Source: Bacteroidales bacterium (GTDB lineage: Bacteria > Bacteroidota > Bacteroidia > Bacteroidales > UBA932). Taken from it: a DNA stretch of 64,000 nucleotides. Below are positions 52,264 to 62,660 of the stretch, piece by piece; within the stretch, counting starts at the first letter, position 1, and each line of letters starts with the position of its first letter. The translations under genes were made by a program, and so were the position numbers. The notes beneath the pieces are model-generated. The model was not told where the DNA came from. It saw only the letters and a list, made by a program, of their open reading frames with translations, and made no database searches. The DNA is taken from positions 1 through 64,000 of the forward strand of contig JAEEIJ010000058.1 in the NCBI GenBank assembly GCA_016281315.1, written 5' to 3'.

Positions 52264-53346
52264 TTAACGGCGGCGGAAACGCAGTCCCTCCAGGTTCACA
52301 CTGGCCTGGAGCATCTGCTGCGTACCCAGAAGACCCAGGTAGTCGAAGTGGAACACGGCGTGGAAGCCGATGTCCACCCAGTCGTTGAGGGACTTCATCC
52401 AGTAGGCGTCCAGGCGGTCATAGAGGCCGGGCTTTCCGTCGGTGCGGATCTGCCACCAGGAGGAACGGATGTAAAGGTCTGTGCCATATTCGGCCCCGGA
52501 GGCATCGGTGGCGTGGAAGAAGGGCGCCTGGCTCTCGCCGTAATAGAACTGGTTTCGCACGCCGAAGCCCCACTTGCGGATGTCCACGATGGCATCGGCC
52601 CCCTTGGGGATATAACGGATGCCCGCGTCGCGGTCGCACTGATAGCCGATCATCCCGCCCAGGGACAGCTCCAAGCGGTCCAGGGGCACGATAGGAGAGA
52701 ATTCAAACTGTACATAGGGGTGGAAGAAATGGTCGTCCACCACGCCCTTCACCGCGTCGGAGGAGGCGAAGTGATGGAACATTCCCTCCCAGTTCAGGCT
52801 GAGCCAGGGGGTCAACCCGCACTTTCCGTAACTCATCACCAGGAACTGCTCGCGGCGGTTGTCCCCGTATTTTCCGAACCAGTCGATGCAGATTTCATAG
52901 AGGGAACGCTCTCCCGTCCAACTGACCAGGAATCCGTCCACGTGCGCGTCGTAGAAACGGCTGGCATCCGACCAGATGGCCGTGGAATAGAAGCCGCCCA
53001 GCAGGGCGTAAGGGAAGATGCCGCCGGCGAAGCGGAAACCGCCGTCGCTGTCGTACTGATACCACAGGGCGGGCTCCCACAGCGGTTTGTCGTACTCCGT
53101 GCCGAAGTCCTTGATAAGGTCGAAACCTGCCTTAATACGGTGGTTATCAGCGAAAATAAGGCCGACGTAAGGGGAAATCCGGGCGGCGCCCAAGGTGCCG
53201 GACGGCGCCAGGATCTGGTTGGAGACGTCGAATTCGTCGTTGATGAAGGCGCCCTGGAAACGGAGATCCCACTCCGGACGGATGGACTGGGCGAAGACGG
53301 CCGCGCCGAAAGCGAGGGCCATTAGAGTCAGTACGAGTCTTTTCAT
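52264..53346 (-). CDS. Outer-membrane beta-barrel-like hypothetical protein
   Basis: Signal peptide MKRLVLTLMALAFGAAVFAQ; aromatic beta-strand pattern. Confidence 0.65.
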   Translation of the reverse strand: MKRLVLTLMALAFGAAVFAQSIRPEWDLRFQGAFINDEFDVSNQILAPSGTLGAARISPYVGLIFADNHRIKAGFDLIKDFGTEYDKPLWEPALWYQYDSDGGFRFAGGIFPYALLGGFYSTAIWSDASRFYDAHVDGFLVSWTGERSLYEICIDWFGKYGDNRREQFLVMSYGKCGLTPWLSLNWEGMFHHFASSDAVKGVVDDHFFHPYVQFEFSPIVPLDRLELSLGGMIGYQCDRDAGIRYIPKGADAIVDIRKWGFGVRNQFYYGESQAPFFHATDASGAEYGTDLYIRSSWWQIRTDGKPGLYDRLDAYWMKSLNDWVDIGFHAVFHFDYLGLLGTQQMLQASVNLEGLRFRRR

Positions 53347-53382
53347 AATGCAAATGTAAGTATTTTTCGTAAATTTGCGTCT

Positions 53383-54534
53383 ATGAAGTACTACATTGTG
53401 GCCGGTGAAGCTTCCGGGGATCTGCACGGAAGCAACTTGATGAAAGGACTTTACGCAGAGGACCCGCAGGCGCAGCTGCGCTTCTGGGGCGGGCCCCTGA
53501 TGGACGCCGTGTACCACGCACACGAAGCCGGCGACGGTCTGGTGGAGGACTACCGCGAAGGCGCCGTGATGGGGGTGGTTGAGGTGATCCGCAAGGGGCC
53601 GCAGCTTCTCAGGCGCTTCGACCGTTGCAAGGCCGATATCACCGCCTGGAAGCCGGACGTGGTCATCCTCATCGACTATCCGGGCTTCAACCTCAAAGTG
53701 GCTGAATTTGCCCACAAGGCCGGGATCAAGGTGTTCTACTACATCGCGCCCAAGGTCTGGGCCACCCGGGAAGGCCGCGTGAAGAAACTCCGCGCCTGGG
53801 TGGACAAGCTGTTCATCGTCTTCCCCTTCGAAAAGCCCTACTTCGATCGCCAGGGCCTCCCCTACGTCTATGCCGGGAATCCGCTCATCGACGCCATCGC
53901 CTCCCATCCTGCGCTGCAGGAGTCCCGCGAGGACTTTCTGGCGCGGACCGGCCTGCCCAACGAACGGCTCATCGCCCTCCTGGCCGGCAGCCGCAGTATG
54001 GAAATCGGCCAGATGATGCCCGTCTATATGTCCCTGGCCGATGCCTGGCACGCCGCCCATCCGGACGATGTATTCGTGGTGGCCGCTGCCCCTGCGCGCA
54101 CGATGAAAGATTATCAGAAGTACGTGGGCGCGCGCGAGTGGGTGAAGGTCGTCTTCGGGGAAACCTACGCCGTCCTGAAAAACGCCCGGGCCGCCGTCAT
54201 TAATTCCGGCACGGCCTCGCTGGAAGCGGCGCTCATCGGCACGCCCCAGGTAGTGGGCTACCGGATGAACCCCATCACGGGCTTTATCGCCCGCCGGCTC
54301 ATTAGGGTCAAATACATTTCTCTGGGAAATCTCATCCTGGACCGCCTGGCTTTCAAGGAATACTTCCAGGAGTATTTCACCGAAGCAAATCTGCGGGAAG
54401 AACTGGAAAGGCTGGCGGGCGACGATCAATACCGCAGCGCGATGCTCTCCTCCTACGGGGAAATCCGGGCCGCCCTGGGCGGCAGCGGCGCCTCTGCGGC
54501 CGTAGCCAGGGCGATGATCGAGGAACTGAAGTAA
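53383..54534 (+). CDS. lpxB: Lipid-A-disaccharide synthase
   Basis: YYIVAGEASGDLHGSNLMKGL; YYIAPKVWATREGRVKKLRAWVDKLFIVFPFE. Confidence 0.95.
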   Translation: MKYYIVAGEASGDLHGSNLMKGLYAEDPQAQLRFWGGPLMDAVYHAHEAGDGLVEDYREGAVMGVVEVIRKGPQLLRRFDRCKADITAWKPDVVILIDYPGFNLKVAEFAHKAGIKVFYYIAPKVWATREGRVKKLRAWVDKLFIVFPFEKPYFDRQGLPYVYAGNPLIDAIASHPALQESREDFLARTGLPNERLIALLAGSRSMEIGQMMPVYMSLADAWHAAHPDDVFVVAAAPARTMKDYQKYVGAREWVKVVFGETYAVLKNARAAVINSGTASLEAALIGTPQVVGYRMNPITGFIARRLIRVKYISLGNLILDRLAFKEYFQEYFTEANLREELERLAGDDQYRSAMLSSYGEIRAALGGSGASAAVARAMIEELK

Positions 54535-54593
54535 GATTTTTGCCCGCCCTCTTGCAACTTTGCGGGAAATCACGTATTTTTGCAGTCCTTTTC

Positions 54594-54667
54594 GGGGTAT
54601 TAGCTCAGTTGGCTAGAGCGATAGGTTCGCAATCTATAGGTCAGGGGTTCGACTCCCCTATACTCCA
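54594..54667 (+). tRNA. tRNA-Ala (anticodon CGC)
   Basis: Cloverleaf with G3:U70 in the acceptor stem (GGGGTAT/ATACTCC); anticodon loop TTCGCAA. Confidence 0.9.
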
Positions 54668-54671
54668 CAAA

Positions 54672-54695
54672 AAAAGAGCGCCGCGGCGCTCTTTT
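54672..54695. terminator. Bidirectional terminator, 24-bp perfect palindrome
   Basis: AAAAGAGCGCCG/CGGCGCTCTTTT after tRNA-Ala. Confidence 0.9.
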
Positions 54696-55218
54696 ATTTG
54701 TTTCTGTTCTCCAGTTCTTCCCTCAACTGTTTCCCCGCCAGCGTGATGTGCCGTTCAACAGTTTTCTCCGAGATACACAGCTGCTTGGCGATTTCTTTAT
54801 TGGACAGACCATAGAACCGACTCATAATAAAGACGTTGCGGCGCTGCTCCGGTAATTTATTCACCTGCAATCGCAAAAAGGAAGCATCGGAGATATGTTC
54901 GGCCTGCGCTGCCGTAGAAGGGACATCCAAAATCGCTTCCAGGGATTCGTAAACACGTTTACTGCGAAGATAGTTGAGTACTTCACGTTTCGTGAGGACA
55001 TACATGAAGTTCCGGAAGGACAGGGTTTCATCCAATCTATCACGATATCGCCAGATCTTAAGGAAGACATTCTGCACCAAATCCTTGGCGACCTGAAGGT
55101 CGCCGACAATATACTCCGCAAAATGCACATAAACGGGATAATAAGTATGGAACGCCTGTTCGTAGGCATTCATTTGTCCCTTTTTGAGGCCCGCTATGAG
55201 CTGGGGTTCGGTGAGCAT
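54694..55218 (-). CDS. ECF RNA polymerase sigma factor
   Basis: Region 2 DLVQNVFLKIWRYRD; region 4 LPEQRRNVFIMSRFYGLSNKEIAKQLCISEKTVERHI. Confidence 0.92.
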   Translation of the reverse strand: MLTEPQLIAGLKKGQMNAYEQAFHTYYPVYVHFAEYIVGDLQVAKDLVQNVFLKIWRYRDRLDETLSFRNFMYVLTKREVLNYLRSKRVYESLEAILDVPSTAAQAEHISDASFLRLQVNKLPEQRRNVFIMSRFYGLSNKEIAKQLCISEKTVERHITLAGKQLREELENRNK

Positions 55219-55224
55219 ACTTTC

Positions 55225-56205
55225 TTAACGAAGTCCTTTGTTCTTGAGATAGTTGTGTACGGTTTCGGCATAGTCCGTCTGGATAAAATCGCTTTCAGTG
55301 GCGATAAACTGATCCAATGCGTTGTAATTGCCGTTACGAAGCTGATTATCGTAGTTCAGGATATTGGAATAGCTGAGGTAGTGAAGCGCACGGATTTGCC
55401 GGCCGATTTCCGGATTCGTGGGAGATGAGCCGGCATACAGGGTATAGTCATACTGGAACAGCTTGGCCCCGGGGAGGTTGGCGAATGGTCCCGTCCCTGT
55501 AGCCGAACTGACAAAAGGATGCACGGCAATATTGACATTGGCATACTGATACTCGGTAGCCGTGGAGGCACTTCCACCAGTATAAATCATAACTTGGTCC
55601 TCCATCCCGCAATTCTTGACAATCCTGCAGAGTTTCGTGGGAGAAGCGTCCTTGACATCCAGATTAATGTAGATATTATCCTTACATGCCTGAAGAGCTT
55701 GCTCCAGTGTGGGCACCTTGATGGGATTACCCTCGGCATCCTTATACACCTTGCCAGCCTTCTTCATATCAAACTGCATCAGTTCCTCGTAGGTATAAGT
55801 ATTCAGTTTGCCCGTGCCGGTGGTGCTGGCATCGATCGTTTCATTGTGCATCAGCACCAGGATATTGTCCTTGGTGGGGCGCACGTCCAGCTCCACCATG
55901 TCGGCGCCGAAACGGATTGCCGCCTCAATGCCGGGGATGGAATTGTCCGGGATGGAATTGAGATAGCCATAATACGTATTAGCACGGTGAGCGACAATAA
56001 AAATGCGGTCGCGCGGCGTGCCGTCCCGTTGCTTCTCTATCTGCGTATTAAACAGTTCCATCAGTGTCGGACGCACCTCCGGCTTTACGACGGGGTCGAC
56101 TGGATCGACCGGGTCGACCGGGTCCGTACCGGTTCCCCCGCCGCCCTTGCACGAGGCAAGGACGGACAGGGTAATCAGTACAGGTAAAAAGCAACGCCTC
56201 ATCAT
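55225..56205 (-). CDS. Glycerophosphodiester phosphodiesterase lipoprotein
   Basis: VAHRANTYYGYL...NSIPGIEAAIRFGADMVELDVRPTKDNILVLMHNETIDASTTGTG; lipobox LASC. Confidence 0.9.
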   Translation of the reverse strand: MMRRCFLPVLITLSVLASCKGGGGTGTDPVDPVDPVDPVVKPEVRPTLMELFNTQIEKQRDGTPRDRIFIVAHRANTYYGYLNSIPDNSIPGIEAAIRFGADMVELDVRPTKDNILVLMHNETIDASTTGTGKLNTYTYEELMQFDMKKAGKVYKDAEGNPIKVPTLEQALQACKDNIYINLDVKDASPTKLCRIVKNCGMEDQVMIYTGGSASTATEYQYANVNIAVHPFVSSATGTGPFANLPGAKLFQYDYTLYAGSSPTNPEIGRQIRALHYLSYSNILNYDNQLRNGNYNALDQFIATESDFIQTDYAETVHNYLKNKGLR

Positions 56206-56208
56206 TCA

Positions 56209-57894
56209 CTAAATCTGATGATTGGTATGCTTGCGGTTCTGACCCATCATCGGCCAGGGAGAGGTAGTGGAAGGGCCGGTGGTGTAGTCCAGGGTGATGC
56301 ACATCAGACCGCCCAATACACGGTTGTCATTATCGGTGAACTGGATGTAAATCTTACCGTCATCGCCAATGACGATACCGCTCCAGATCTTTGCCACCTC
56401 CGTAGCAGCATAGGTCTCCTTATAGCGGTCATCCTGCTTCAGGACATCGGTAATAATATCCTTCCTCACCAGCGTCTCAAACTGACCGCCGCCCAGGTAT
56501 TTTACCACATAGTAATTGCCGGCCTCGGTGCCGAAATGAATGTTGTTGTCCTGGTCCACGGCGGGAGCGCTGGTAACGTTCTCGGCGATGCGGTAGTGCG
56601 CCACCATCTGGTTCTGGACAGGATCCACGAGGGCGATACCGCCGTCATCGGAGCCAAGACTGTACTTCAGAGGGACAATAATGAGACCGTCACCGGTAAC
56701 GGCGATACCGCCCTGGTCCTGCTGGGCGCAGGCGTCAATCTGACAGTTCACGATTTCCGCGCCGGTTGAGAATTCCACGCCATATACCTTGGTATAGATG
56801 TAGCTGCTGGTCGAATTGTCCTTGATGGCCTGCATACCCAGGAGGCAGTCTTTTCCGTCAATGGTCATAGCCGCGAGGGTGGCCTGGTTGTTGCCCATGG
56901 ACCAACCGCTGGCTGCACTGTGGCAGGCACGGGCTGTCCAGGGAGTGCCTTCACCGGCAGCGTCCATATCGGCAGTCGCCGCGGTGAAAACACCGTAGCT
57001 GCCGCCGCACCAGCCGATGTAGCCATTCTTGCTCACGACAATACCGCCGCGGGAGCCGCCAGCGGGGCCGTTTCCGTCGGAGCCCATCACATAATTGACG
57101 CGGGTGCCGTTAGCCTTTGAAATGGCAATGACCGTACCGGCGGATCCTACGTTGCCCACATAGATATTGTTGGTGCCGATACCGGCCACATTACCGCCCT
57201 GGATGGAAGCCGAATGGGCATTCCCCTTGTTCCAGAAATCCGTAAAGCGCCATTTCTCCACACCGGCATCCGTATAGGCTACCACAGTAGCATCGCCGTT
57301 CTTAGTGCCGCCGACCATGTAGATGGTACCGTCGGAATCGATGCTGGGCGTACCGTGAATCTGGGAACCGCTCTGAGGGTTGTTGAGCAGAGCCTTCGTC
57401 CACACGATTTCACCGGAAGGAGAAATCTTATAGAAGTGGTTGTAATCACGCGTAGCCGTATAGATATTGCCATCGTCGGCCAAAGCCGGGCTGGTAATGG
57501 AGGTATAGCCTTCCAACTGGCAGTTCCACAACAGCGCCACTTCACCGGTTGCCACTACGGGAGCCGGCTGCACGGCCAGGTTTTTCGGGCGGCTGGCAAC
57601 GGTCCCGTTGGCATCGGTCACCGTAAGCGTAACCGTAAAGTTGCCAATGTCAGTAGGCGTCCAGGAGGCGGGGTTACCAGAGATGGGCTCGGCCTCTCCG
57701 ACCTTCCAGGCATAGGTATAGGGGGCAACCCCGCCGGTAACCTCGGCGGTGAAGGAAACCGGCTCTCCGACGGTAGCCGGATTGACAGAGATGGTGAAGT
57801 TCACCGTCAGTGCAGGTGCGTCGCTGCCGCCCTTATTGCCACAGGAGGTAGCGGCGAGAGCAACGACCATTAAGAGATACATGAATCTTTTCAT
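56209..57894 (-). CDS. PKD-domain plus PQQ-like beta-propeller lipoprotein
   Basis: Lipobox ATSC; PKD-like VGEPVSFTAEVTGGVAPYTYAWKVG; repeated D.DG.IY blades. Confidence 0.8.
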   Translation of the reverse strand: MKRFMYLLMVVALAATSCGNKGGSDAPALTVNFTISVNPATVGEPVSFTAEVTGGVAPYTYAWKVGEAEPISGNPASWTPTDIGNFTVTLTVTDANGTVASRPKNLAVQPAPVVATGEVALLWNCQLEGYTSITSPALADDGNIYTATRDYNHFYKISPSGEIVWTKALLNNPQSGSQIHGTPSIDSDGTIYMVGGTKNGDATVVAYTDAGVEKWRFTDFWNKGNAHSASIQGGNVAGIGTNNIYVGNVGSAGTVIAISKANGTRVNYVMGSDGNGPAGGSRGGIVVSKNGYIGWCGGSYGVFTAATADMDAAGEGTPWTARACHSAASGWSMGNNQATLAAMTIDGKDCLLGMQAIKDNSTSSYIYTKVYGVEFSTGAEIVNCQIDACAQQDQGGIAVTGDGLIIVPLKYSLGSDDGGIALVDPVQNQMVAHYRIAENVTSAPAVDQDNNIHFGTEAGNYYVVKYLGGGQFETLVRKDIITDVLKQDDRYKETYAATEVAKIWSGIVIGDDGKIYIQFTDNDNRVLGGLMCITLDYTTGPSTTSPWPMMGQNRKHTNHQI

Positions 57895-57921
57895 AAACAA
57901 AAAAGGTTAGGTATTAATTGG

Positions 57922-59244
57922 TTAATCAGGATATCCGGGATTCTGGGGATAGGCGGTCTTGCCCGCAATGTCCCTTTCCTTCTGGGGAATGGGCCAATAG
58001 AGCAGGTAGTCTCGGCCTTTCCAGTCGTCGTAGAGGTCTGTACGTCCGGTGCGCTTGATGTCGAACCAGCGGCGGCCTTCGGCATAGAACTCGCGGTTGT
58101 TCTCGTCCAGCAGGAGACCCTCCCACTCGGCATCCGTGAAGCTTGCGGGCATATTGACCGTGGCATAGCGCTCTTCCATGAAAGTCTTCAGCACAGCGGC
58201 ACCGGCATTCTTGCCAAGAGCTTCGGCCCGGATGAGATAGGCATCCGCCAGACGGAAGAGAATAAGGGGCGAATTGGCGGCCTTGGGGTTTGTCACGAAC
58301 TGGTCGCCCTGACCGTTGGCGAGTTTGATGACTCGCGTGGTGTTATTGGGCGAGAACGTGGCAGCCTGACGAATGTCGCCCCTGTGAATGGCCGTATCCG
58401 AAAACAGGTTATTGTAGTACTTGGGCGCCGGGGAATAGTTCCAGGATGCATCCGTATCGTTCACCCGCTCATAGATGAGGTTGTAACCGGATGCGCGGAT
58501 GTTGGCCAGGGCGAATACGATCTCCCTGGAAGAGGTACCATACACAAACATCTTTCCCCAGTCGGAAGAATTGTCTTCCAGAACATATCCGGCATCGATC
58601 ACCTCACCGGCGAGGGAAGCAGCTTCCACGTTTTCCCCTCTCCAAAGCAGGGTACGGGCCAGCAGGAGCCGGGCCGCATTCTTGGTAGGATAATAAATGG
58701 TGGCGGCATCGGGCAGATTCTCGATAGCGGCACGGCAATCCGCAATCACCTGCGCCCAGATGGCGTCCTCCCCAGAAATAGGGACAACGTCGGACTGGGG
58801 TTCCGTGAGCAGCGGCACGCCGCCGTAGCGAGTGACCAGGTTGTAATATATCCAGGCACGGAAGAAATAGGCATTGCCTACAGCATCGGCATTCCCCTTT
58901 GCAGCCTTAAGCAATTCGTTCACGTCATTCAGGACACTGAAGCAGTCGCGCCAGGCCGATAGGGCCGTCGAAGAGGCGGGCGCACCTGTATCTTCATGGA
59001 AATCGGCATAGTCGAAACCGGGGCCGGAAGCGTAATTCTCCGCCAGGGCATCTCCCTGATGCCACAGGGAAGCCACAAGGTTTTCCATACGGTAGCGGAC
59101 ACCGTTGGTGAGTTTCCCGAGATCATTGTCTGTAAGAAGATCGGCTTTGATGGCGCTCTTGGGGGCAATCTCGTCAATCATCTTGCCGCAGCCCGTCACG
59201 AGGGCCACCAGAAGGACAGATGCAATGCAAATAATCTTTTTCAT
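57922..59244 (-). CDS. RagB/SusD-family lipoprotein
   Basis: Lipobox VTGC; FFRAWIYYNLVTRYGGVPLLTEP; RLADAYLIRAEAL. Confidence 0.95.
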   Translation of the reverse strand: MKKIICIASVLLVALVTGCGKMIDEIAPKSAIKADLLTDNDLGKLTNGVRYRMENLVASLWHQGDALAENYASGPGFDYADFHEDTGAPASSTALSAWRDCFSVLNDVNELLKAAKGNADAVGNAYFFRAWIYYNLVTRYGGVPLLTEPQSDVVPISGEDAIWAQVIADCRAAIENLPDAATIYYPTKNAARLLLARTLLWRGENVEAASLAGEVIDAGYVLEDNSSDWGKMFVYGTSSREIVFALANIRASGYNLIYERVNDTDASWNYSPAPKYYNNLFSDTAIHRGDIRQAATFSPNNTTRVIKLANGQGDQFVTNPKAANSPLILFRLADAYLIRAEALGKNAGAAVLKTFMEERYATVNMPASFTDAEWEGLLLDENNREFYAEGRRWFDIKRTGRTDLYDDWKGRDYLLYWPIPQKERDIAGKTAYPQNPGYPD

Positions 59245-59256
59245 AGTGACTCCTCC

Positions 59257-62200
59257 TTAGAATTTAATGTCCACACCGAAAATATAGGAACGCATCATAG
59301 GCTCATAGCCGAAGTCCGTGGCATATTTGGCCGCCGCAGGACCGCCCGACATAGAGGCTTCCGGGTCGTACCCCTCATACTTTGTGAAGGTGAAAGCGTT
59401 GTCTACAGTGGCATATACGCGCACCCCGCCAATCTTCAGCCGTTCAAGCCACTTGGACGGAAGGTGGTAGGCCAGGGTGATGTTCTTGATGCGGAAGTAG
59501 GAGGCATCCTCCAGATAGCGCGTGCTGGTGAGGATGTTGTAATCCCAGGCCCAACCGGTATGAAGGCCGGACAGGATGGGACGCGGCATGGTGTCCGATG
59601 TGCCCGGACCGTTCCAGAACTCGGTGGCAGCCTTCTTGCTCAGGTTGAAGAACTGCTTGCATTCCTTGCCGTTGTCGTCATACACAGTACCTGAAGAAAG
59701 GCCCAGATGCTCGGTGCCTTCCTGGCCGCAACCCTTCCAGGCACTAAATACTTTTGCCCCCACGGAATACTGGAAGAACATGCTCAGCTCAAGTCCTTTC
59801 CAGGACAGGTTGGATGTGATGCCACCGAAGAAATCCGGAGTAGCCTTCCCGCAGTACATACGGTCATTGTCTGAAATATCGCCATCGCCATCTCTGTCAT
59901 AATACTTGACATCACCCGCCCGGACGCCTTTTGCATACAGCTTGGCAGGCACTTCATCGTCGTACTGATAAATCCCGTCCATCCGGAGCATATACCAGGC
60001 GCTGACGGGCTTTCCGGTGATGAGCGCATGCTTGTTGCCGCCATACAACTGGGAATCTTCCACCACGATGATGTCGGTGTCGTCCAACAGACTCACAAGC
60101 CGGTTCTTGGACCAGGAGAGATTACCGGACAAGTCCCACTTCACGGGGCCGTCCAGGATACGTCCGCCCAGGGAAATTTCCACGCCCAGATTGTCCATCA
60201 CGCCGATGTTGCTGTTGCGCTTCGTATAACCGGTGGTGGCCACTACGGGACGGTCGTTATATAGCAAGCCATCCGTGACAGAGTAGAAAATGTCGGCACC
60301 CAGATTCATGCGGCCGCCGAAGAACTCGATATCCGTACCGAAGTCGTACTTGGTACTCTTTTCCCACTTCAGGTTTTTGGCCGTCTGGCCGATTTTCATC
60401 CCGGATGCCCCGTTATAAGTATAACCGCCGTTCACGAGCGACATCGCATCCCAGTTGCCAATCCCGGCCATGGAACCGGTCTGACCGGCGCTCACGCGCA
60501 GTTTCAGTTCGGTGACCACGGGATTCTTCGGGAAGAATTTCTCGTTGGAAGTCATCCAGGCCAGGGAGCCAGCCGGGAAGAAGCCGAAACGATTGTTCAC
60601 CGGGAAACGGGAGGACCCGTCGGTGCGGAACGAGAGGTTCAGGATATAACGGTCGGCCCAGTTGAGCGCCACCCGGGAGAAATAGGATTCCAGGGCGTAG
60701 GCGTTGTAGCCGATGCTGCCGGGATAGATGCTGGTGCCCGAGGTGATGAGATTGAAGCTGGAAGAAGGAAATGCTTCGTTCGCATAGTTGTCCGACTTGG
60801 CGCCGAAGGTCTCATACTCGTACTTTTCGAAAGAGTGGCCGACGAGAATGGAATAGGTAAGACGGTCCCAGGTGTTGTCGTAGGAGGCTATGTTGTCCCA
60901 TACGTAACGGAAACTGTTGTCTTTCTGTTCCGACAGGGCGGCCCAGCCTTCCTTGAAAGCGCGCTCCAGATTCTTCTCCGTGAGCTTCTTGATGGTCTTG
61001 TCGTAGATGGAGTATCCGCTGATGGAGGAGGTGAACTTGAAGCCCTTGAAGGGTTTGAACACCGCACTGAAGGTTCCTTGCAACTGATACTTATTAATGA
61101 AATAGTCTTCCTCGTTAATGATCATCAGCGGGTTGTGACGGGCCAGGGCATCATCACTCATCACGCGCCAGGACCCGTCCGGGTTGGTGGCGGTGTACCA
61201 GGGCTGTTCCTCACGGGCGGCACGCAGAATTTTCAATGAACCGTCGGTTTCCTCCACTTTGTCGAAGCGGGAATAGGCGATGGACGTATTCATATTAAGT
61301 TCCAGCCACTTCGCAACATCGTAGGAGAACTTGGTGCGTCCCGTGAACTTCTGGAAACCGGTGGTGAGCAGATACCCTTCCTCTCCTTCGTAACCGGCCG
61401 ATGCATAGAAGCGGATGTTCTCGCTGCCGCCGCTGAGGGAGGCATTCGCTCCCTTTCTGAAGGCAATCTTGCGCGACACCGCGGCCATCCAGTCGTAGTC
61501 CTCCAGGACGTCGGGCACGTAAAAATTCTCAATGGCCGGCTTCTGGATATTATAGTTGTCGATGGCCGTGCCGATGGCATTCATGTATTCGGCCGTATTC
61601 GCCATGGGAATGTCCTTGGCCACCGTTGCGCCGCCGAAATACGCGCCGGCGTTCACCATCGTCGCGCCCTTCTTACCGGACTTGGTGGTGATGAGGATGA
61701 CACCGGCGTTGGCACGGGAACCGTAGATGGCGGTAGCTGATGCATCCTTTAGCACCTCCATACTTTCAATATCATTGGCATTGAGCTGCGGATAGCTCTC
61801 TGCCGGAATACCATCCACCACATACAGCGGGGCGGAGTTTCCAGAGATGGAGCTGACGCCGCGCACAATCACGCGGGGCGACTCGCCGGGGATACCCGAG
61901 GAAGAGGAGATGCTGATACCCGTCACGCGGCCTTGCAGCGCTTTGACGGGATCAATATCGGCGCCCCTGTCTATCTCGTCCATCTTCACGGAAGCAATGG
62001 ATGAACTCACGAGGCGCTTGGAAGCCGTACCGTAACCAACGACCACCAGTTCTTCCAGTTTCTCGGCTTCTATGGCCAGCAAAACATCGATTTGGGTGCG
62101 ACCTGCCACACTCTCCCGAACGGACTGGAAACCGATAGACGAGAATTCCAGATAACTGTCCTTCGCGACACTGATAACATAGTGGCCATCCAAGTCCGTC

Positions 62201-62649
62201 ATCGTTGCCGATGCCGTAGCGCCGCCAGGGATCACGATGCAGCCAATCACCGGTTCCCCGTCTGTATCCTTTACGACGCCGCTCACGGTGATGCGGTTAC
62301 CTTTATACGGATTCTGTTGGGCCGGAGAAGGTTTTTCGGCCCTGGAGACCTGGATCTTCTTGTCATCCACCGTAAAAGAGACATCCTGGCCGACAAAAAT
62401 CTGCCCGAGGATATCCTGGATACTTCCGTTGTTTGCCTGAACAGACACAATTTTGTCCATGTCCAGCTGACTGGTCTTGATGACCACCGAGTAGCCGAAC
62501 TGACGCTGCAGGTAGTCGACAGCCGTCTTGACGGAAACGTCGGACAGACGGAGGGTATGTTGCCCCTGCGCAAACGCGACACCGGACGCGGCCGCCCAGA
62601 TCAGGAGAAATGCCACCCCCATCCACAGGGGTTTAAAGAGCTGACGCAT
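59257..62649 (-). CDS. SusC/RagA-family TonB-linked outer-membrane receptor with N-terminal STN domain
   Basis: STN domain, carboxypeptidase-like domain, VVVGYGTASKRLV, plug and barrel. Confidence 0.96.
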   Translation of the reverse strand: MRQLFKPLWMGVAFLLIWAAASGVAFAQGQHTLRLSDVSVKTAVDYLQRQFGYSVVIKTSQLDMDKIVSVQANNGSIQDILGQIFVGQDVSFTVDDKKIQVSRAEKPSPAQQNPYKGNRITVSGVVKDTDGEPVIGCIVIPGGATASATMTDLDGHYVISVAKDSYLEFSSIGFQSVRESVAGRTQIDVLLAIEAEKLEELVVVGYGTASKRLVSSSIASVKMDEIDRGADIDPVKALQGRVTGISISSSSGIPGESPRVIVRGVSSISGNSAPLYVVDGIPAESYPQLNANDIESMEVLKDASATAIYGSRANAGVILITTKSGKKGATMVNAGAYFGGATVAKDIPMANTAEYMNAIGTAIDNYNIQKPAIENFYVPDVLEDYDWMAAVSRKIAFRKGANASLSGGSENIRFYASAGYEGEEGYLLTTGFQKFTGRTKFSYDVAKWLELNMNTSIAYSRFDKVEETDGSLKILRAAREEQPWYTATNPDGSWRVMSDDALARHNPLMIINEEDYFINKYQLQGTFSAVFKPFKGFKFTSSISGYSIYDKTIKKLTEKNLERAFKEGWAALSEQKDNSFRYVWDNIASYDNTWDRLTYSILVGHSFEKYEYETFGAKSDNYANEAFPSSSFNLITSGTSIYPGSIGYNAYALESYFSRVALNWADRYILNLSFRTDGSSRFPVNNRFGFFPAGSLAWMTSNEKFFPKNPVVTELKLRVSAGQTGSMAGIGNWDAMSLVNGGYTYNGASGMKIGQTAKNLKWEKSTKYDFGTDIEFFGGRMNLGADIFYSVTDGLLYNDRPVVATTGYTKRNSNIGVMDNLGVEISLGGRILDGPVKWDLSGNLSWSKNRLVSLLDDTDIIVVEDSQLYGGNKHALITGKPVSAWYMLRMDGIYQYDDEVPAKLYAKGVRAGDVKYYDRDGDGDISDNDRMYCGKATPDFFGGITSNLSWKGLELSMFFQYSVGAKVFSAWKGCGQEGTEHLGLSSGTVYDDNGKECKQFFNLSKKAATEFWNGPGTSDTMPRPILSGLHTGWAWDYNILTSTRYLEDASYFRIKNITLAYHLPSKWLERLKIGGVRVYATVDNAFTFTKYEGYDPEASMSGGPAAAKYATDFGYEPMMRSYIFGVDIKF

Positions 62650-62660
62650 AGGTTTAAAAC

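Noticed and set aside
56085-56140. DPVDPVDPV tandem repeat after the GDPD lipobox
   Set aside because: Short Asp-Pro-Val linker repeat (9-bp units), common in surface lipoprotein tethers; not unusual alone.
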